IMG/VR virus record: IMGVR_UViG_3300029951_000013
Span: 24,896 to 88,895 of that record
From: a virus
Length of the DNA stretch: 64,000 nucleotides
Direction: 5' to 3' (one strand)
The notes below the pieces were generated by a model, which saw only the letters and a program-made list of their open reading frames with translations, ran no database searches and had not been told where the DNA came from. This document shows positions 32,022 to 39,998 of this stretch, one piece after another (position 1 is the first letter of the stretch; each line of letters starts with the position of its first letter). Made by a program: the position numbers and the translations under genes.

Positions 32022-33200
32022 TCAGATGTTGTCGCCGTCGGCGACGTAGACGAACCGCAGGGACGAGGCATCGGCCCCGTCAGTCACCAGGAAGGTGGCG
32101 GCCGTCCTGTTGTTCTTCCTGGTGCAGCCCTCGTACAGAGCGAGCTGCCGGACCAGCGGTGCCGTGGCGTGGTAGGCGTGCTTTCCGGTCAGGTCGCAGT
32201 TCCGGTAGGCCACCATGCCCGGGTTGGTGTAGTCCGAGGTGACCAGGGCACTGCTGAACGGCTCGAAGCCGAGCGCGGTGTCCGAGCAGCCGTCGAAGAC
32301 GACCTGGCCGTTCCACAGGGAGGTGATGACCCGGTGGGTGGCGTTGCGCAGCTCGAACCGGACGTCCCGGACGGCCAGCTTCTGGACGGAGTCGGCATGG
32401 CCCGCTACCGGGAAGTCGAAGAACTGGCTGATTCCGCCGTCGGCCCGGGTGCCCTCCAGGATGTAGCTGCCGCCCTGGCACTTCACGAAGCCGCCGCGGT
32501 CCATCCGGATGAAAGTGCCCGAATTGAACTCGATCTTGCAGTCGTTGAACCAGTAGTTGAGGAACTGGTCCTGCTGGCTGATCGCAGGCTGCATGCCGCC
32601 GTAGAGGAAGGCGATGCCGTAGTCCCCGCCGACCTGGCAGTTGTTCCAGCCGAACTCCGAGTTGAGGTTGTTGCCGTCCAGGCCGATGCCGTAGTTCCAG
32701 GTGCCGCGCCACTCGACGTTGTCGAAGCCCCAGTCCTGGGCCCCGGTGCTGGCGTAGCTGTAGAGGAACTCCGCACCGGAGGCCGCGCCCCGGAAGGAGC
32801 AGTCCCTGATCCGGACACCCATCCAGCGGTCCTGGTTGACGAACAGTGGACCGGGGCCGGTCTTGACGATCTCGCTGGTCCGCTTGCCGAGGCCGGTGAT
32901 GGTCAGGCCCTCGGCCCGGCCCGGCTTGGCGACCATGATGGTGCCGGACACCGGGTAGGACGCACCGGACAGCAGGACCACGGCCGTGCACACCGGTACG
33001 CTGCCGCCCTCGTCGGAGGCGAGGGACCCCTCCAGGTCGTCCATCAGAGCGGTGAAGGCGGCGGTCCAGTCGACCGGATCCTGCCCGCCCGCCACGTAGT
33101 CCTCAGGGCGAAGCACCAGGGCCTGGCGGCCCAGCAGGGTCTGGACGGTCGACGTCAGTGCGGCGAAGTCGGCTTCGGTCGGTACGGATACGGCGCTCAT
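32022..33200 (-). CDS. Beta-helix (tail spike-like) protein
   Basis: 392 residues from an ATG overlapping the membrane protein stop (ATGA). The N-terminal 60 residues are helical; thereafter short beta rungs dominate (ITGLGKRTSEIVKTG, RIRDCSFRGAASGAEFLYSY, FDNVEWRGTWNYGIGLDGN), characteristic of pectin-lyase-like right-handed helices. It probably binds or depolymerises a host surface glycan. It is outside the main virion operon but in the same direction as terminase and holin. Confidence 0.75.
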   Translation of the reverse strand: MSAVSVPTEADFAALTSTVQTLLGRQALVLRPEDYVAGGQDPVDWTAAFTALMDDLEGSLASDEGGSVPVCTAVVLLSGASYPVSGTIMVAKPGRAEGLTITGLGKRTSEIVKTGPGPLFVNQDRWMGVRIRDCSFRGAASGAEFLYSYASTGAQDWGFDNVEWRGTWNYGIGLDGNNLNSEFGWNNCQVGGDYGIAFLYGGMQPAISQQDQFLNYWFNDCKIEFNSGTFIRMDRGGFVKCQGGSYILEGTRADGGISQFFDFPVAGHADSVQKLAVRDVRFELRNATHRVITSLWNGQVVFDGCSDTALGFEPFSSALVTSDYTNPGMVAYRNCDLTGKHAYHATAPLVRQLALYEGCTRKNNRTAATFLVTDGADASSLRFVYVADGDNI

Positions 33201-33604
33201 GACCAAGTCCTGGAGGCGAGTAGGGCGGCGGCGGCCCACACAGCGGGGGCGACCAGCCAGGGATCGGGGATGCCGGTGGTCAGCGCGACCGCGGCGGTGA
33301 GTGCCCCGGCCAGCCACCCCGAGCAGCACCAGGGGCAGCTGACCAGTTCGGCCAGCCAGTGGGGAGACCAGTCCGCCCGGTTGACGTAGCGGTTCTCTAC
33401 GCCGTCGACCGCCTGGTGGACGAACGGCTCCCCGTCTCCGGCCGTTCTCCGGAGCAGCGCCCACTCTGGTTCAGTCAGTGGCCGCCAGCCGCCTGCAAGG
33501 CGGTCGCGCACCCACAGCACCGGCGGGAAATCGTCCTTCGTGACGATCCGCGCGGCCCGGTAGGTGGTAAGCGCCATCAGGACCAGGAGGAGTGGCAGGC
33601 TCAT
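33197..33604 (-). CDS. DUF1360-like membrane protein
   Basis: 135 residues; the ATG at 33604 lies where the next gene's stop overlaps. Pattern MALTTYRAARIVTKDDFPPVLWVRDRL, then SCPWCCSGWLAGAL, then a terminal hydrophobic helix matches the DUF1360 membrane family (Tyr-Arg-x2-Arg motif, CPWC). Probably three membrane passes. Phage members are often near holins; function unknown. Confidence 0.65.
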   Translation of the reverse strand: MSLPLLLVLMALTTYRAARIVTKDDFPPVLWVRDRLAGGWRPLTEPEWALLRRTAGDGEPFVHQAVDGVENRYVNRADWSPHWLAELVSCPWCCSGWLAGALTAAVALTTGIPDPWLVAPAVWAAAALLASRTWS

Positions 33605-33912
33605 ACGGCTTCCCTCAGACCGGGGCACTGAGCGGCCAGTTCGCCGTCCGCCCAGGAGTGCTGCGCGTGGACCTCTTCGGCGTACCAGCGGGGACAGGGC
33701 AGCGCCAGCATGTCGCTGCTCCGGCGCTGGGAACGCATGTGCTGGTTCAGAGGCCATCCCTCGGAGTCCAGGTGCGCGCCGCGGTTCCGGTTGAAGTCGG
33801 CCAGGGCCTGCTCCGGATCGACCGCACTTCCGGCAGCGCAGGCAGGAGGCTCGGCACTACGCCCTGCGTACTTCTCCTGGATGTGGCGGAGCCCCCGCTG
33901 GAGGGCGCTCAC
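33601..33912 (-). CDS. Hypothetical protein of the lysis region
   Basis: 103 residues from a GTG overlapping the holin-like gene stop. Basic, with His-rich portions (HMRSQRRSSDMLALPCPRWYAEEVHAQH) and three Cys. No family recognised. Position between holin-like and DUF1360-like genes suggests co-expression in lysis. Confidence 0.55.
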   Translation of the reverse strand: MSALQRGLRHIQEKYAGRSAEPPACAAGSAVDPEQALADFNRNRGAHLDSEGWPLNQHMRSQRRSSDMLALPCPRWYAEEVHAQHSWADGELAAQCPGLREAV

Positions 33913-34274
33913 GCCTGGACGGCTGGTGCCGGTGCAGGCGTGCGCTTCACCAGGGTCACCGGGGTGACGTGGCCTCGGGAGATCAGCATCAGGAGCGCGA
34001 GGACGAGGCCGTTGACGGCCCCGACGACCCCTGGGCTGATGGAGAAGTGGAAGGTGGCCAGCAGGTCGACGGCGGCCACGACCAGGCCGGTGAAGGCGGT
34101 AGGTGCCAGCGGCCGGGTGAGGACGGCGGCCACGACGGCGAAGACAGCGGTGATGATCGCGGTGATGGCCCCGGCCTGGTCGGTCGTCAGACCGACGTTC
34201 AGGGTCACCACCACGGAGAGCACGGCGGATATGAAGGTGGTGATCAGGACAGGCTCGTTGCCCAGCGGCTTCAT
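33909..34274 (-). CDS. Holin-like membrane protein
   Basis: 121 residues with three hydrophobic helices (about 10-28, 35-53, 60-100) and a short charged tail, ATG preceded by GAAGGATCC. Size and topology match phage holins that release endolysin, and the endolysin gene is 3.5 kb away across the terminase genes. No sequence-specific family could be assigned. Confidence 0.65.
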   Translation of the reverse strand: MKPLGNEPVLITTFISAVLSVVVTLNVGLTTDQAGAITAIITAVFAVVAAVLTRPLAPTAFTGLVVAAVDLLATFHFSISPGVVGAVNGLVLALLMLISRGHVTPVTLVKRTPAPAPAVQA

Positions 34275-34331
34275 CGGGATCCTTCTCTCGGTTGGCAGCA
34301 GTATGACCCGAGTGTTTTCAAGATCTGTCCG

Positions 34332-36704
34332 CTAGCCGATGGCCCGGGAGGCAGCCTTGCTGCCGAGGCCGGACCGGCCGGTACCCCTGGAAGTGGTGTG
34401 CACCAGTTTCTGCCCCCAGGCGTTCCAGACGCTGTTGTGCACCAGGATCCCGTTGGCGAAGAACTCCGGAACTTCCTCCACCGTCAGGTCATAGACCGGC
34501 CGCCTTCCTACGGGCTCGGAGATGCGCTCCACAGGAGTTGGAGCAAGTCGCGGGCACGGGCCGGTACTTGCTCTGCATGAACCCGGCGCCGCAGACGGGG
34601 CATTCAGCAGGCACCCTGTACCGGTCAGCCCGGTCGGACATACGCCGGTTGCAGGCTCGGGAGCAGTGCCGCGACTCTCCGGCATGCCGGGTCGAGTAGG
34701 TCTTTCCGCAAGCCTCGCAGGCCGAAGTGCGGGCCTCCCGGTTCGCGTAGCTGGCAGTAGCCTGCTGGGAATGCCAGGTCCGGCCTTCGTCACTCCGGTG
34801 CCAGTCCACGGCGAGGCCCCGGATAGCGTCCAGGTGGGCCAGCCACTCGGCGCTTCCCCGGTCGAAGTCTCCGGGATGTATCCGGGAATGCTCAAGGCGG
34901 GTGACGCACTGGAGGTTGGACGGGTCGTTGTTGAGAGGATCGAAGTCGACGTGATGGATGACGCAGCCGCGAGGTACACCGCTCGCTCCGTGAGCCGCCT
35001 TCCACACCTCGGTATGGAGTTGACCGACGCCCCGAAGCCGTTTCCCGTCGGCGTAAGCGGTGTAGTAGACCCGGGCCGACCTGTGTCCAGATGCCGGATT
35101 CCGGCTGTAGGTGATGCCGTTGAAGACCACGGACTCCTTCTCGGATGCCATGCCCCCAGTCTATCGCCCCAGACTATGGCGTCCAGTCTTACGAACCCTT
35201 TGCCGAGCACCCAGACCCGATGGTTGGCCGTCCCGGTAAGGGGGCCCGCAGGGGTGTCCACGCGGATGACCTCCTCGCTGGAGGACGTCATCCAGGAGCG
35301 CAGAACGCGCCGCCAGCCCTGTCGCGTCATTACCTGGTCGTCCGTAGTCACCGCTTCGATCGGGACCGGCCCCCGGCGGGTGGTGACCAGGGTCCCCGCT
35401 ACAAGGCAGGCGTCCAAGTGGTCCGGAGACCAGTCGAGTTCGGGGTACCAGGTGGTCATCTGATCTTCCAAAACTTCGAAGACGCCGGCATGCCTCCAAT
35501 ACCCCTGTGAGGTCAGAGCGCTGACAGGCTGCGCCCGGATCGCCTTGCCCCGGGTGGCCGTCACGATCCGGATGGGGATGTTCACCCCCATGGCCTCGGC
35601 GGCCGTCCGGAGAGTCGAGACGCACATGGCCCCGCCGTAGTTGGTCTCCACGAAGATCTCGTCCGCGTTCCAGTCCACGGCCGCACTGACCGCCTTCCGG
35701 CCCCACCCGTCCGGAGACAGGTGGCAGCTCCGGTCGTCCAGGACGAAGCCCTGGTGGCGGGCCCTGGACGGAGGGAGCGTCAGACCTTCCTCAACGGGCA
35801 TCACCGGAGGCAGTAGCAACCTCTTCGACTTGCCTACCACGATGATCCCCTGCTCCCCGGCTCCACCTGACGGGTCTACTCCGATCGAGATGCGGCCGAG
35901 ATCCGGGACCGACCCTGCGTCGATGCGGGCGGCATCAATCGTGGACCGCTTCCACAGGGCGTTCTCGTCCTCGTCAATCACCAGGCCCAGGAGTTCCTGC
36001 CGACCGAGTTGCGTCCCGCCGTACGCGTCCTCCAGTGCTTCCCTGATCGACAGCGGCAAGTGCGGGTTGTCGTACATGGACGCCCGCGTAACGACGGTGT
36101 CCCGGATGCCGTTCGCTGCCAGTTTCCGGATCAGGTCCCGGGGCTTGGGTGTGGTGGACCCGACCCAGTGCGGGTGCGGCCCGGCGCGCAAGCCGAACCT
36201 CATGTGGTCCCAGGCGTCCGCCAGGTACCGCCAGGCAGCTAGCTCCTCAGCCCAAACAGAGCACCGGTTCCCGCCAGAGCGGAGGCGCTCCACGTCATCG
36301 GCACTGTTGGCGCCGAACAGCTTGGCCTCGGAACCGTTCGGCCAGATCACGGTGAGCCCGCCGGGCCGCTGCACCATCCGGGCCGTCGGGTCGTGGGCGC
36401 GTATTCCGGACGGCCCTGCGAAGCAGGATGTGGCGGCATCGCCCAAGGTCGGCGCGATGATGCCGACCCAGTGCGGGACGGGGCCGGGCAGGCATGCGGG
36501 GCCCTTGACGTGCTCCACGATGTGGTTGGCGCAGACGTCCGTCTTCCCGGCACCGCGTCCGGCGAGCAGCAGCCAGCCGTACCAGTCCCCCGGCGGGGTC
36601 ACCTGGTGCGGCAGCGGGGTCCAACGCGGCGAGCGCAGCTCGGCGACCCGCTGGGCCAGCAGGTCGGCCGCCTTGCGGGCGACTATCTCAGCGTCACCGG
36701 GCAT
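34332..36704 (-). CDS. Terminase large subunit interrupted by an intein
   Basis: 790 residues before splicing, 465 after. The ATPase shows Walker A GRGAGKT (49-55) and an acidic pair in SVWAEELAAW (149-158). The nuclease part has VDPSG (Asp277), FVETNYGG, and the DHLDA motif at the final acidic site. Right after DHLDA, an intein begins (Cys433) and ends (Asn757), giving the mature junction DHLDA-SVWNAWG. The enzyme translocates DNA into proheads and cuts it. Insertion at an active-site motif is typical of inteins, which persist where deletion is lethal. The C-extein is short (33 residues). Confidence 0.9.
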   Translation of the reverse strand: MPGDAEIVARKAADLLAQRVAELRSPRWTPLPHQVTPPGDWYGWLLLAGRGAGKTDVCANHIVEHVKGPACLPGPVPHWVGIIAPTLGDAATSCFAGPSGIRAHDPTARMVQRPGGLTVIWPNGSEAKLFGANSADDVERLRSGGNRCSVWAEELAAWRYLADAWDHMRFGLRAGPHPHWVGSTTPKPRDLIRKLAANGIRDTVVTRASMYDNPHLPLSIREALEDAYGGTQLGRQELLGLVIDEDENALWKRSTIDAARIDAGSVPDLGRISIGVDPSGGAGEQGIIVVGKSKRLLLPPVMPVEEGLTLPPSRARHQGFVLDDRSCHLSPDGWGRKAVSAAVDWNADEIFVETNYGGAMCVSTLRTAAEAMGVNIPIRIVTATRGKAIRAQPVSALTSQGYWRHAGVFEVLEDQMTTWYPELDWSPDHLDACLVAGTLVTTRRGPVPIEAVTTDDQVMTRQGWRRVLRSWMTSSSEEVIRVDTPAGPLTGTANHRVWVLGKGFVRLDAIVWGDRLGAWHPRRSPWSSTASPTAGIRHLDTGRPGSTTPLTPTGNGFGASVNSIPRCGRRLTERAVYLAAASSITSTSILSTTTRPTSSASPALSIPGYIPETSTGEAPSGWPTWTLSGASPWTGTGVTKAGPGIPSRLLPATRTGRPALRPARLAERPTRPGMPESRGTAPEPATGVCPTGLTGTGCLLNAPSAAPGSCRASTGPCPRLAPTPVERISEPVGRRPVYDLTVEEVPEFFANGILVHNSVWNAWGQKLVHTTSRGTGRSGLGSKAASRAIG
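34434..35408 (-). mobile_element. Intein in terminase large subunit
   Basis: Residues 433-757 of the precursor (325 codons). Block A: CLVAGTLVTTRRGPVPIE with the N-terminal Cys; block B: GTANHRVWV with Thr492-x2-His495; then GFVRLDAIVWGDRL ends the N-terminal Hint half. Blocks F/G: VYDLTVEEVPEFFANGILVHN with the penultimate His and terminal Asn, followed by Ser as the +1 residue. The roughly 220 codons between the halves read as low-complexity Ser/Thr/Pro in this frame, because the DNA there encodes an HNH endonuclease in another frame. Confidence 0.9.
34489..35151 (-). CDS. HNH homing endonuclease nested out of frame in the intein
   Basis: 220 residues starting at an ATG with TGGGGGC upstream, exactly where the N-terminal intein half ends, and stopping where block F begins. 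HNH motif: VIHHVDFDPLNNDPSNL (H66, H67, N74/N75, N79) with later H88. Two zinc-finger-like modules follow: CEACGKTYSTRHAGESRHC and CPVCGAGF to CSNSC. It would cut intein-less terminase genes to spread the element. It is not fused to the intein frame; the frames differ, so it must be translated independently. Confidence 0.85.
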   Translation of the reverse strand: MASEKESVVFNGITYSRNPASGHRSARVYYTAYADGKRLRGVGQLHTEVWKAAHGASGVPRGCVIHHVDFDPLNNDPSNLQCVTRLEHSRIHPGDFDRGSAEWLAHLDAIRGLAVDWHRSDEGRTWHSQQATASYANREARTSACEACGKTYSTRHAGESRHCSRACNRRMSDRADRYRVPAECPVCGAGFMQSKYRPVPATCSNSCGAHLRARRKAAGL

Positions 36705-36724
36705 GGGCCCATGATGCCCGTGGA

Positions 36725-37192
36725 TCAGGCCTCGGCCTTCCGGCGGCGCTTCCGCTCGTGCCGGTGCCTGCCCTTCTCGGCCGCACTGATCTTCCGACGG
36801 GTGGCCGCTGACAGGTGGTGGTGGCTCTTGCTGCGCCGGGACTCCCGGGCCCGGCGCTTGCCCTTCTCTGCCAGACTGATCTTCCGGCGGGTGGCCGCAG
36901 ACTCCCGGTGACCCCTGTGCGGGTGCCGCTTGCCTAGGCGCTCCGCCCGCTCCTTCGCCCGGGTCGCCAAGGACTGCTTGTGCCCCTTGTGCGGGTGCTT
37001 TCTGCCGAGGCGCTCGGCCCGCTCCTTGGCCCGGGTGGCCGCCGAGGCCTTGTGGCCGCGGTGCGGGTGGTGCCTGCCGCGCTCGGCCGCACTGATCTTC
37101 CGGCGGGTGGCCGCAGACTCCGGCCGCCTGGCACGCCGGGCGCGGTGCGGGCCATCAGGCAGGGTCCCCGGTATCGGATATGACCTCGCCAT
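36725..37192 (-). CDS. NUMOD3-repeat DNA-binding protein
   Basis: 155 residues, extremely basic. It consists of five tandem 24-30 residue units with the core SAATRRKISAAEKG or SAATRAKERAERLG, each followed by a His/Arg/Lys stretch (HPHRGHK). This is the NUMOD3 nuclease-associated module usually attached to GIY-YIG or HNH homing enzymes, here without a nuclease. It sits between the terminase subunit genes and overlaps the small-subunit end by 38 bases. It may be an endonuclease remnant or a DNA-binding accessory. Confidence 0.65.
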   Translation of the reverse strand: MARSYPIPGTLPDGPHRARRARRPESAATRRKISAAERGRHHPHRGHKASAATRAKERAERLGRKHPHKGHKQSLATRAKERAERLGKRHPHRGHRESAATRRKISLAEKGKRRARESRRSKSHHHLSAATRRKISAAEKGRHRHERKRRRKAEA

Positions 37193-37748
37193 CGATCGCT
37201 GACAGCTTCGCCTGGGCAGCCTCCAGGGCGACCATCCGCTGCCTGGGGTCCAGGTTGATGGCACCGAGCCCGGCCAGGATCGCCTCCACCACGACGGTGG
37301 CCTCCAGGTCGGTGCGCTGCTCGAAAGCTATGGTCAGCGACGGAGAGGCGTCCAGGCCGTGGCGTTTGGAGTACCGCTCGCTGATCCGGCCGAGCCGGTC
37401 GATCGCCGCCATGTTGGGGCCGAAGTCACGGACCGGGTTTCCGTCGCGGTCCGTGACGACCTTTCCGCCCTGGATGAGCGGATGGCGGCCGGCGAGGATG
37501 GCGTACAGGGTGCGCCGCATACCGTCGTCGCGCTCGTCCTCGATCTGGCGCAGCATCTCGACACTCTCGGCGAGTTCGGCGCGGTGCTGCGCCAGGGCCC
37601 GGGATATGTCCATGTACGCGGCGGCTTTGTCACCGTGGTAGTGCTCCGCCATCTGGTCGGCGATCTGCTGGTAGGTGAAGCCGCTGCGCTTCAGCTCGAT
37701 GGCCTTGGTCCGCCGTGCCGCCAGGTGCGCCTGGTCTCCGGTGCCCAT
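37155..37748 (-). CDS. Terminase small subunit (candidate)
   Basis: 197 residues; ATG with CCAGGAGGTTCCCC upstream. An N-terminal helix-turn-helix (RSGFTYQQIADQM) for packaging-site recognition is followed by long oligomerisation helices (ALAQHRAELAESVEMLRQIEDERDD). Position before the large subunit, same strand, is the main argument. A motif like CGACCCCGACCAGGAGG, a variant of the start-associated sequence, precedes it. Confidence 0.7.
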   Translation of the reverse strand: MGTGDQAHLAARRTKAIELKRSGFTYQQIADQMAEHYHGDKAAAYMDISRALAQHRAELAESVEMLRQIEDERDDGMRRTLYAILAGRHPLIQGGKVVTDRDGNPVRDFGPNMAAIDRLGRISERYSKRHGLDASPSLTIAFEQRTDLEATVVVEAILAGLGAINLDPRQRMVALEAAQAKLSAIDGEVISDTGDPA

Positions 37749-37811
37749 GGGGAACCTCCTGGTCGGGGTCGCCCTTAGTGTAGGAGCGACCGCGCGGACG
37801 GAAGGACGCTG
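37749..37811. promoter_or_regulatory. Divergent promoter region between terminase and endolysin
   Basis: 63 bases between divergent genes. Plus strand carries TAGTGT (37776-37781) as a possible -10 for the endolysin, whose ATG follows GGAAGGACGCTG. The reverse strand reads TACACT at the same place, a possible -10 toward terminase. No clear -35 boxes; assignment is tentative. Confidence 0.35.
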
Positions 37812-38780
37812 ATGGGGATCTACGGTGCCGACTGGGCCGACTACCAGTCCGCCAGGCCCTCGACCGCCGGACTGGCCTACGGCTTCACGAAGGTCAGTGA
37901 GGGCCTGGGCTACGTCAACCCGGAATGGGCCTCGCAGTACCGCACCGCCGTAGCGGCGGGACTCGTGCCGGGGAAGTACCACTATCCCCACATGGCCAAC
38001 GCGGCCTCGGCCGAAGTCGACTACTTCCTGGCGCACGCCGACGTGCGGCCCGGTGACCTACTGGCTCTGGACTGGGAGGGCAACGGCCCCGGCGAGGCCA
38101 ACGCCGGGCTGCCGGACTCACAGCTGGCCGCCTTCAAGGACGACTGGCTGGCCGAAGCCAAGGCCCGCTGCCCGGAGAACCCGGTGGGCCTGTACTGCGA
38201 CAAGTCCTTCTGGCTGGACATCGATACGACGTCCTACTGCCAGGACTTCCTGTGGATCGCCACCGCCGGCGTGGCCGCCGGCGAGCCCGGCATCCAGTAC
38301 CCCTGGCTGTTCCACCAGTACGGCACCGCCGCCGGAGCGGACGCCGACTACTGCCACCTGCCGTCCGCCGCGGCCCTGCGCGCCTGGGCCGCCACCTTCC
38401 AAGGAGTACCCCCCGTGGCCCAGACCCTGACCCCTGAAGACCTGACCGCCCTCCAGAACCTGATCATGTCCGGGCCCGTCCGGGACAACCAGGCGTTCGC
38501 CGACCTCTACTGGCTCAACAGGGCCCTGGACCCGTCCATCACTTTGTCGGCCGCTGCCGAGGCGACCGGCGTGGGCCAGCAGGTCGTGGCGATCCGCAAG
38601 GTGCTGGCCGGCCAGCAGGCCGCGCAGACTGCCGCGCTGGCCAGGGTCGAGACGGCGCTGGCCGCCCTCCAGGCTGCCGTGGGCGCGGGGGGCACCCTGA
38701 CCGAGGCCCAGGCCACCGCTGCGGCGCAGGCCGGGGCCACCGCTGCTCTCGGCATCCTGGGAAAGGACCTGAGCGCCTGA
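37812..38780 (+). CDS. GH25-type endolysin (lysozyme/muramidase)
   Basis: 322 residues. GH25 active-site elements: GADWADYQ with Asp7, ALDWEGNG with Asp87 and Glu89, and the GKYHYPH strand. The GH25 domain spans residues 1-195. The C-terminal part is an Ala/Gln-rich helical region (LAGQQAAQTAALARVETALAAL) probably for wall binding or oligomerisation. It hydrolyses the glycan backbone of peptidoglycan at lysis. No signal peptide, so it relies on the holin. Confidence 0.9.
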   Translation: MGIYGADWADYQSARPSTAGLAYGFTKVSEGLGYVNPEWASQYRTAVAAGLVPGKYHYPHMANAASAEVDYFLAHADVRPGDLLALDWEGNGPGEANAGLPDSQLAAFKDDWLAEAKARCPENPVGLYCDKSFWLDIDTTSYCQDFLWIATAGVAAGEPGIQYPWLFHQYGTAAGADADYCHLPSAAALRAWAATFQGVPPVAQTLTPEDLTALQNLIMSGPVRDNQAFADLYWLNRALDPSITLSAAAEATGVGQQVVAIRKVLAGQQAAQTAALARVETALAALQAAVGAGGTLTEAQATAAAQAGATAALGILGKDLSA

Positions 38781-38788
38781 GTCCGGAC

Positions 38789-38832
38789 AGCAAGGAGCCC
38801 TGCCTCATCCCAACCAGGCAGGGCTCCTTGCT
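38789..38832. terminator. Bidirectional terminator
   Basis: Perfect 17-bp inverted repeat AGCAAGGAGCCCTGCCT (38789-38805) and AGGCAGGGCTCCTTGCT (38816-38832) with loop CATCCCAACC. It lies between the converging endolysin (+) and Acb2-like (-) genes, as expected for a shared terminator. The plus-strand tail is weakly T-rich (GACTGTGTTCC). Confidence 0.75.
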
Positions 38833-38859
38833 GACTGTGTTCCTCGACCAGGGCCGAGC

Positions 38860-39084
38860 CTACTCCTGGAGGAAGCCCGCATGCACGACAAACGAGTTCT
38901 TCGCCTCCCACAGGCTGCGCAGCCCGGCGGTCAGCTCGGGGCCGTCCGGCAGCAGGTCGACCATCTGCTGCGCCAGGTCGTGGCACGGCTTGCTGACCGC
39001 CTGGAGGTGCGGCGGAAGGTGGTCGTAGGCGAACATGCGGCTGAAGTGCTTCGTTCCGGCGTGCCGGTCGGGTGCGATGTCCAT
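38860..39084 (-). CDS. Acb2-like (cyclic nucleotide sponge family) small protein
   Basis: 74 residues whose ATG overlaps the previous stop by one base. The pattern FAYDHLPPHLQAVSKPCHDLAQQMVDLLPDGPELTAGLRSLWEAKNSFVVHA, shown here only in parts, is a two-helix hairpin of the Acb2/T4 Vs.4-like type: a start with F-x-Y-D-H-L-P, a Pro-Asp/Gly-Pro-Glu turn, and a C-terminal L-x2-L-x-EAK helix. Known members bind cyclic di- or trinucleotides and block CBASS or Thoeris signalling. Assignment is by pattern only; a general phage helical protein is the alternative. Confidence 0.6.
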   Translation of the reverse strand: MDIAPDRHAGTKHFSRMFAYDHLPPHLQAVSKPCHDLAQQMVDLLPDGPELTAGLRSLWEAKNSFVVHAGFLQE

Positions 39085-39998
39085 CAGGACAGACCCGCCT
39101 TGGATGCAGTGGTCTTGAAGGCGTCCCAGAGGGACTGTGCCGTGACCGGTGTCGGCTCGGGCGTCGGCGGGACCGGCGCGGGCGGTACAGGTGCCGGGGT
39201 AGGCGGAACCACGGCCGGGAACGGCTTGCCGGTGACCGCGGTGTAGTCGGCCGCGAAGGTCACCAGGTTGAGCCCCGCCAGGAAGTCGGGGTCTGCCAGG
39301 TGCTCCGGCCAGATGACGGCGTAGCACTCCTCGACCTCATGGCTCCAGAAGCCGTCGGTGAAGGACGTCTCCTGCGCCCAGGTGATGAACCGCTCGTCCC
39401 CGCCGAGGGCACCGGTGCCCGCCGGGCCGTAGCCGCCGGTGATGACCGAGTGCCCGCCGTCCACCTGGGAGTCGGAGTAGGCCCACGGCTGGCCGTCCTC
39501 GAACTCGGTCTGGTTGGCGTCCAGGACGTTGATCCCGGTCCACACCGAGCCGAAGACGGCTATCGCCGCCTGCACCTCGGCGGCATTGGCGTGGTCGACC
39601 AGGGCGAAGCCGACCGCCTTGACGCCGTCCGGGCCGCCTTCCTTGACCAGGTACTCCAGAGCGGTCTGGATGTCCATGCCGTCGTCCTCGGACGGGAAGT
39701 CCGGGTTCTGGGTCTTGTAGAACTGGAAGACCTGACCCTGGTTCGGGTAGTTCTCGGTGCTCAGCCAGGCGGTGACGAGGCGTCGGACGTTGGCCCAGGT
39801 GACCGCGACGCAGTCGCCGTACTGGTCGTTGCCGAGCATCTGCCAGTCCGCCAGACGGGACAGGTAGTCGGCGGCGGCGGGGTGGGCTGGGACCACGCCG
39901 GTGAGGTGGTCGCCCAGCCGGATGACCGGCGCCCGCTTGGGGGAGCGCCGGCCGTAGTGGCGCTCCACGTTCCGGTGGTTCCGGTGAAAGAGGCTCAT
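39084..39998 (-). CDS. Papain-like cysteine peptidase-fold protein
   Basis: 304 residues; the ATG at 39998 is preferred to a GTG three codons upstream. MLGNDQYGDCVAVTWAN (Cys63 helix) and DGGHSVITGGYG (His region) resemble C1-type papain domains, followed by an NTD-like WAQETSF strand. A Pro-rich linker (PTPAPVPPAPVPPTPEP) joins a short C-terminal helix. Proteins of this type occur in actinophages near lysis or structural genes; substrate unknown. Candidate leaderless promoter: TAGGGT seven bases before the ATG. Confidence 0.55.
   Translation of the reverse strand: MSLFHRNHRNVERHYGRRSPKRAPVIRLGDHLTGVVPAHPAAADYLSRLADWQMLGNDQYGDCVAVTWANVRRLVTAWLSTENYPNQGQVFQFYKTQNPDFPSEDDGMDIQTALEYLVKEGGPDGVKAVGFALVDHANAAEVQAAIAVFGSVWTGINVLDANQTEFEDGQPWAYSDSQVDGGHSVITGGYGPAGTGALGGDERFITWAQETSFTDGFWSHEVEECYAVIWPEHLADPDFLAGLNLVTFAADYTAVTGKPFPAVVPPTPAPVPPAPVPPTPEPTPVTAQSLWDAFKTTASKAGLS

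Noticed and set aside
31674-33389. 571-codon plus-strand frame opposite the beta-helix gene
   Set aside because: Antisense shadow without ribosome binding site or domains.
34489-35151. HNH frame as a mere antisense-type shadow of terminase
   Set aside because: It has a clear HNH motif, zinc fingers and an ATG with Shine-Dalgarno, while the terminase frame over the same DNA is low complexity; so it is the HNH frame that looks selected.
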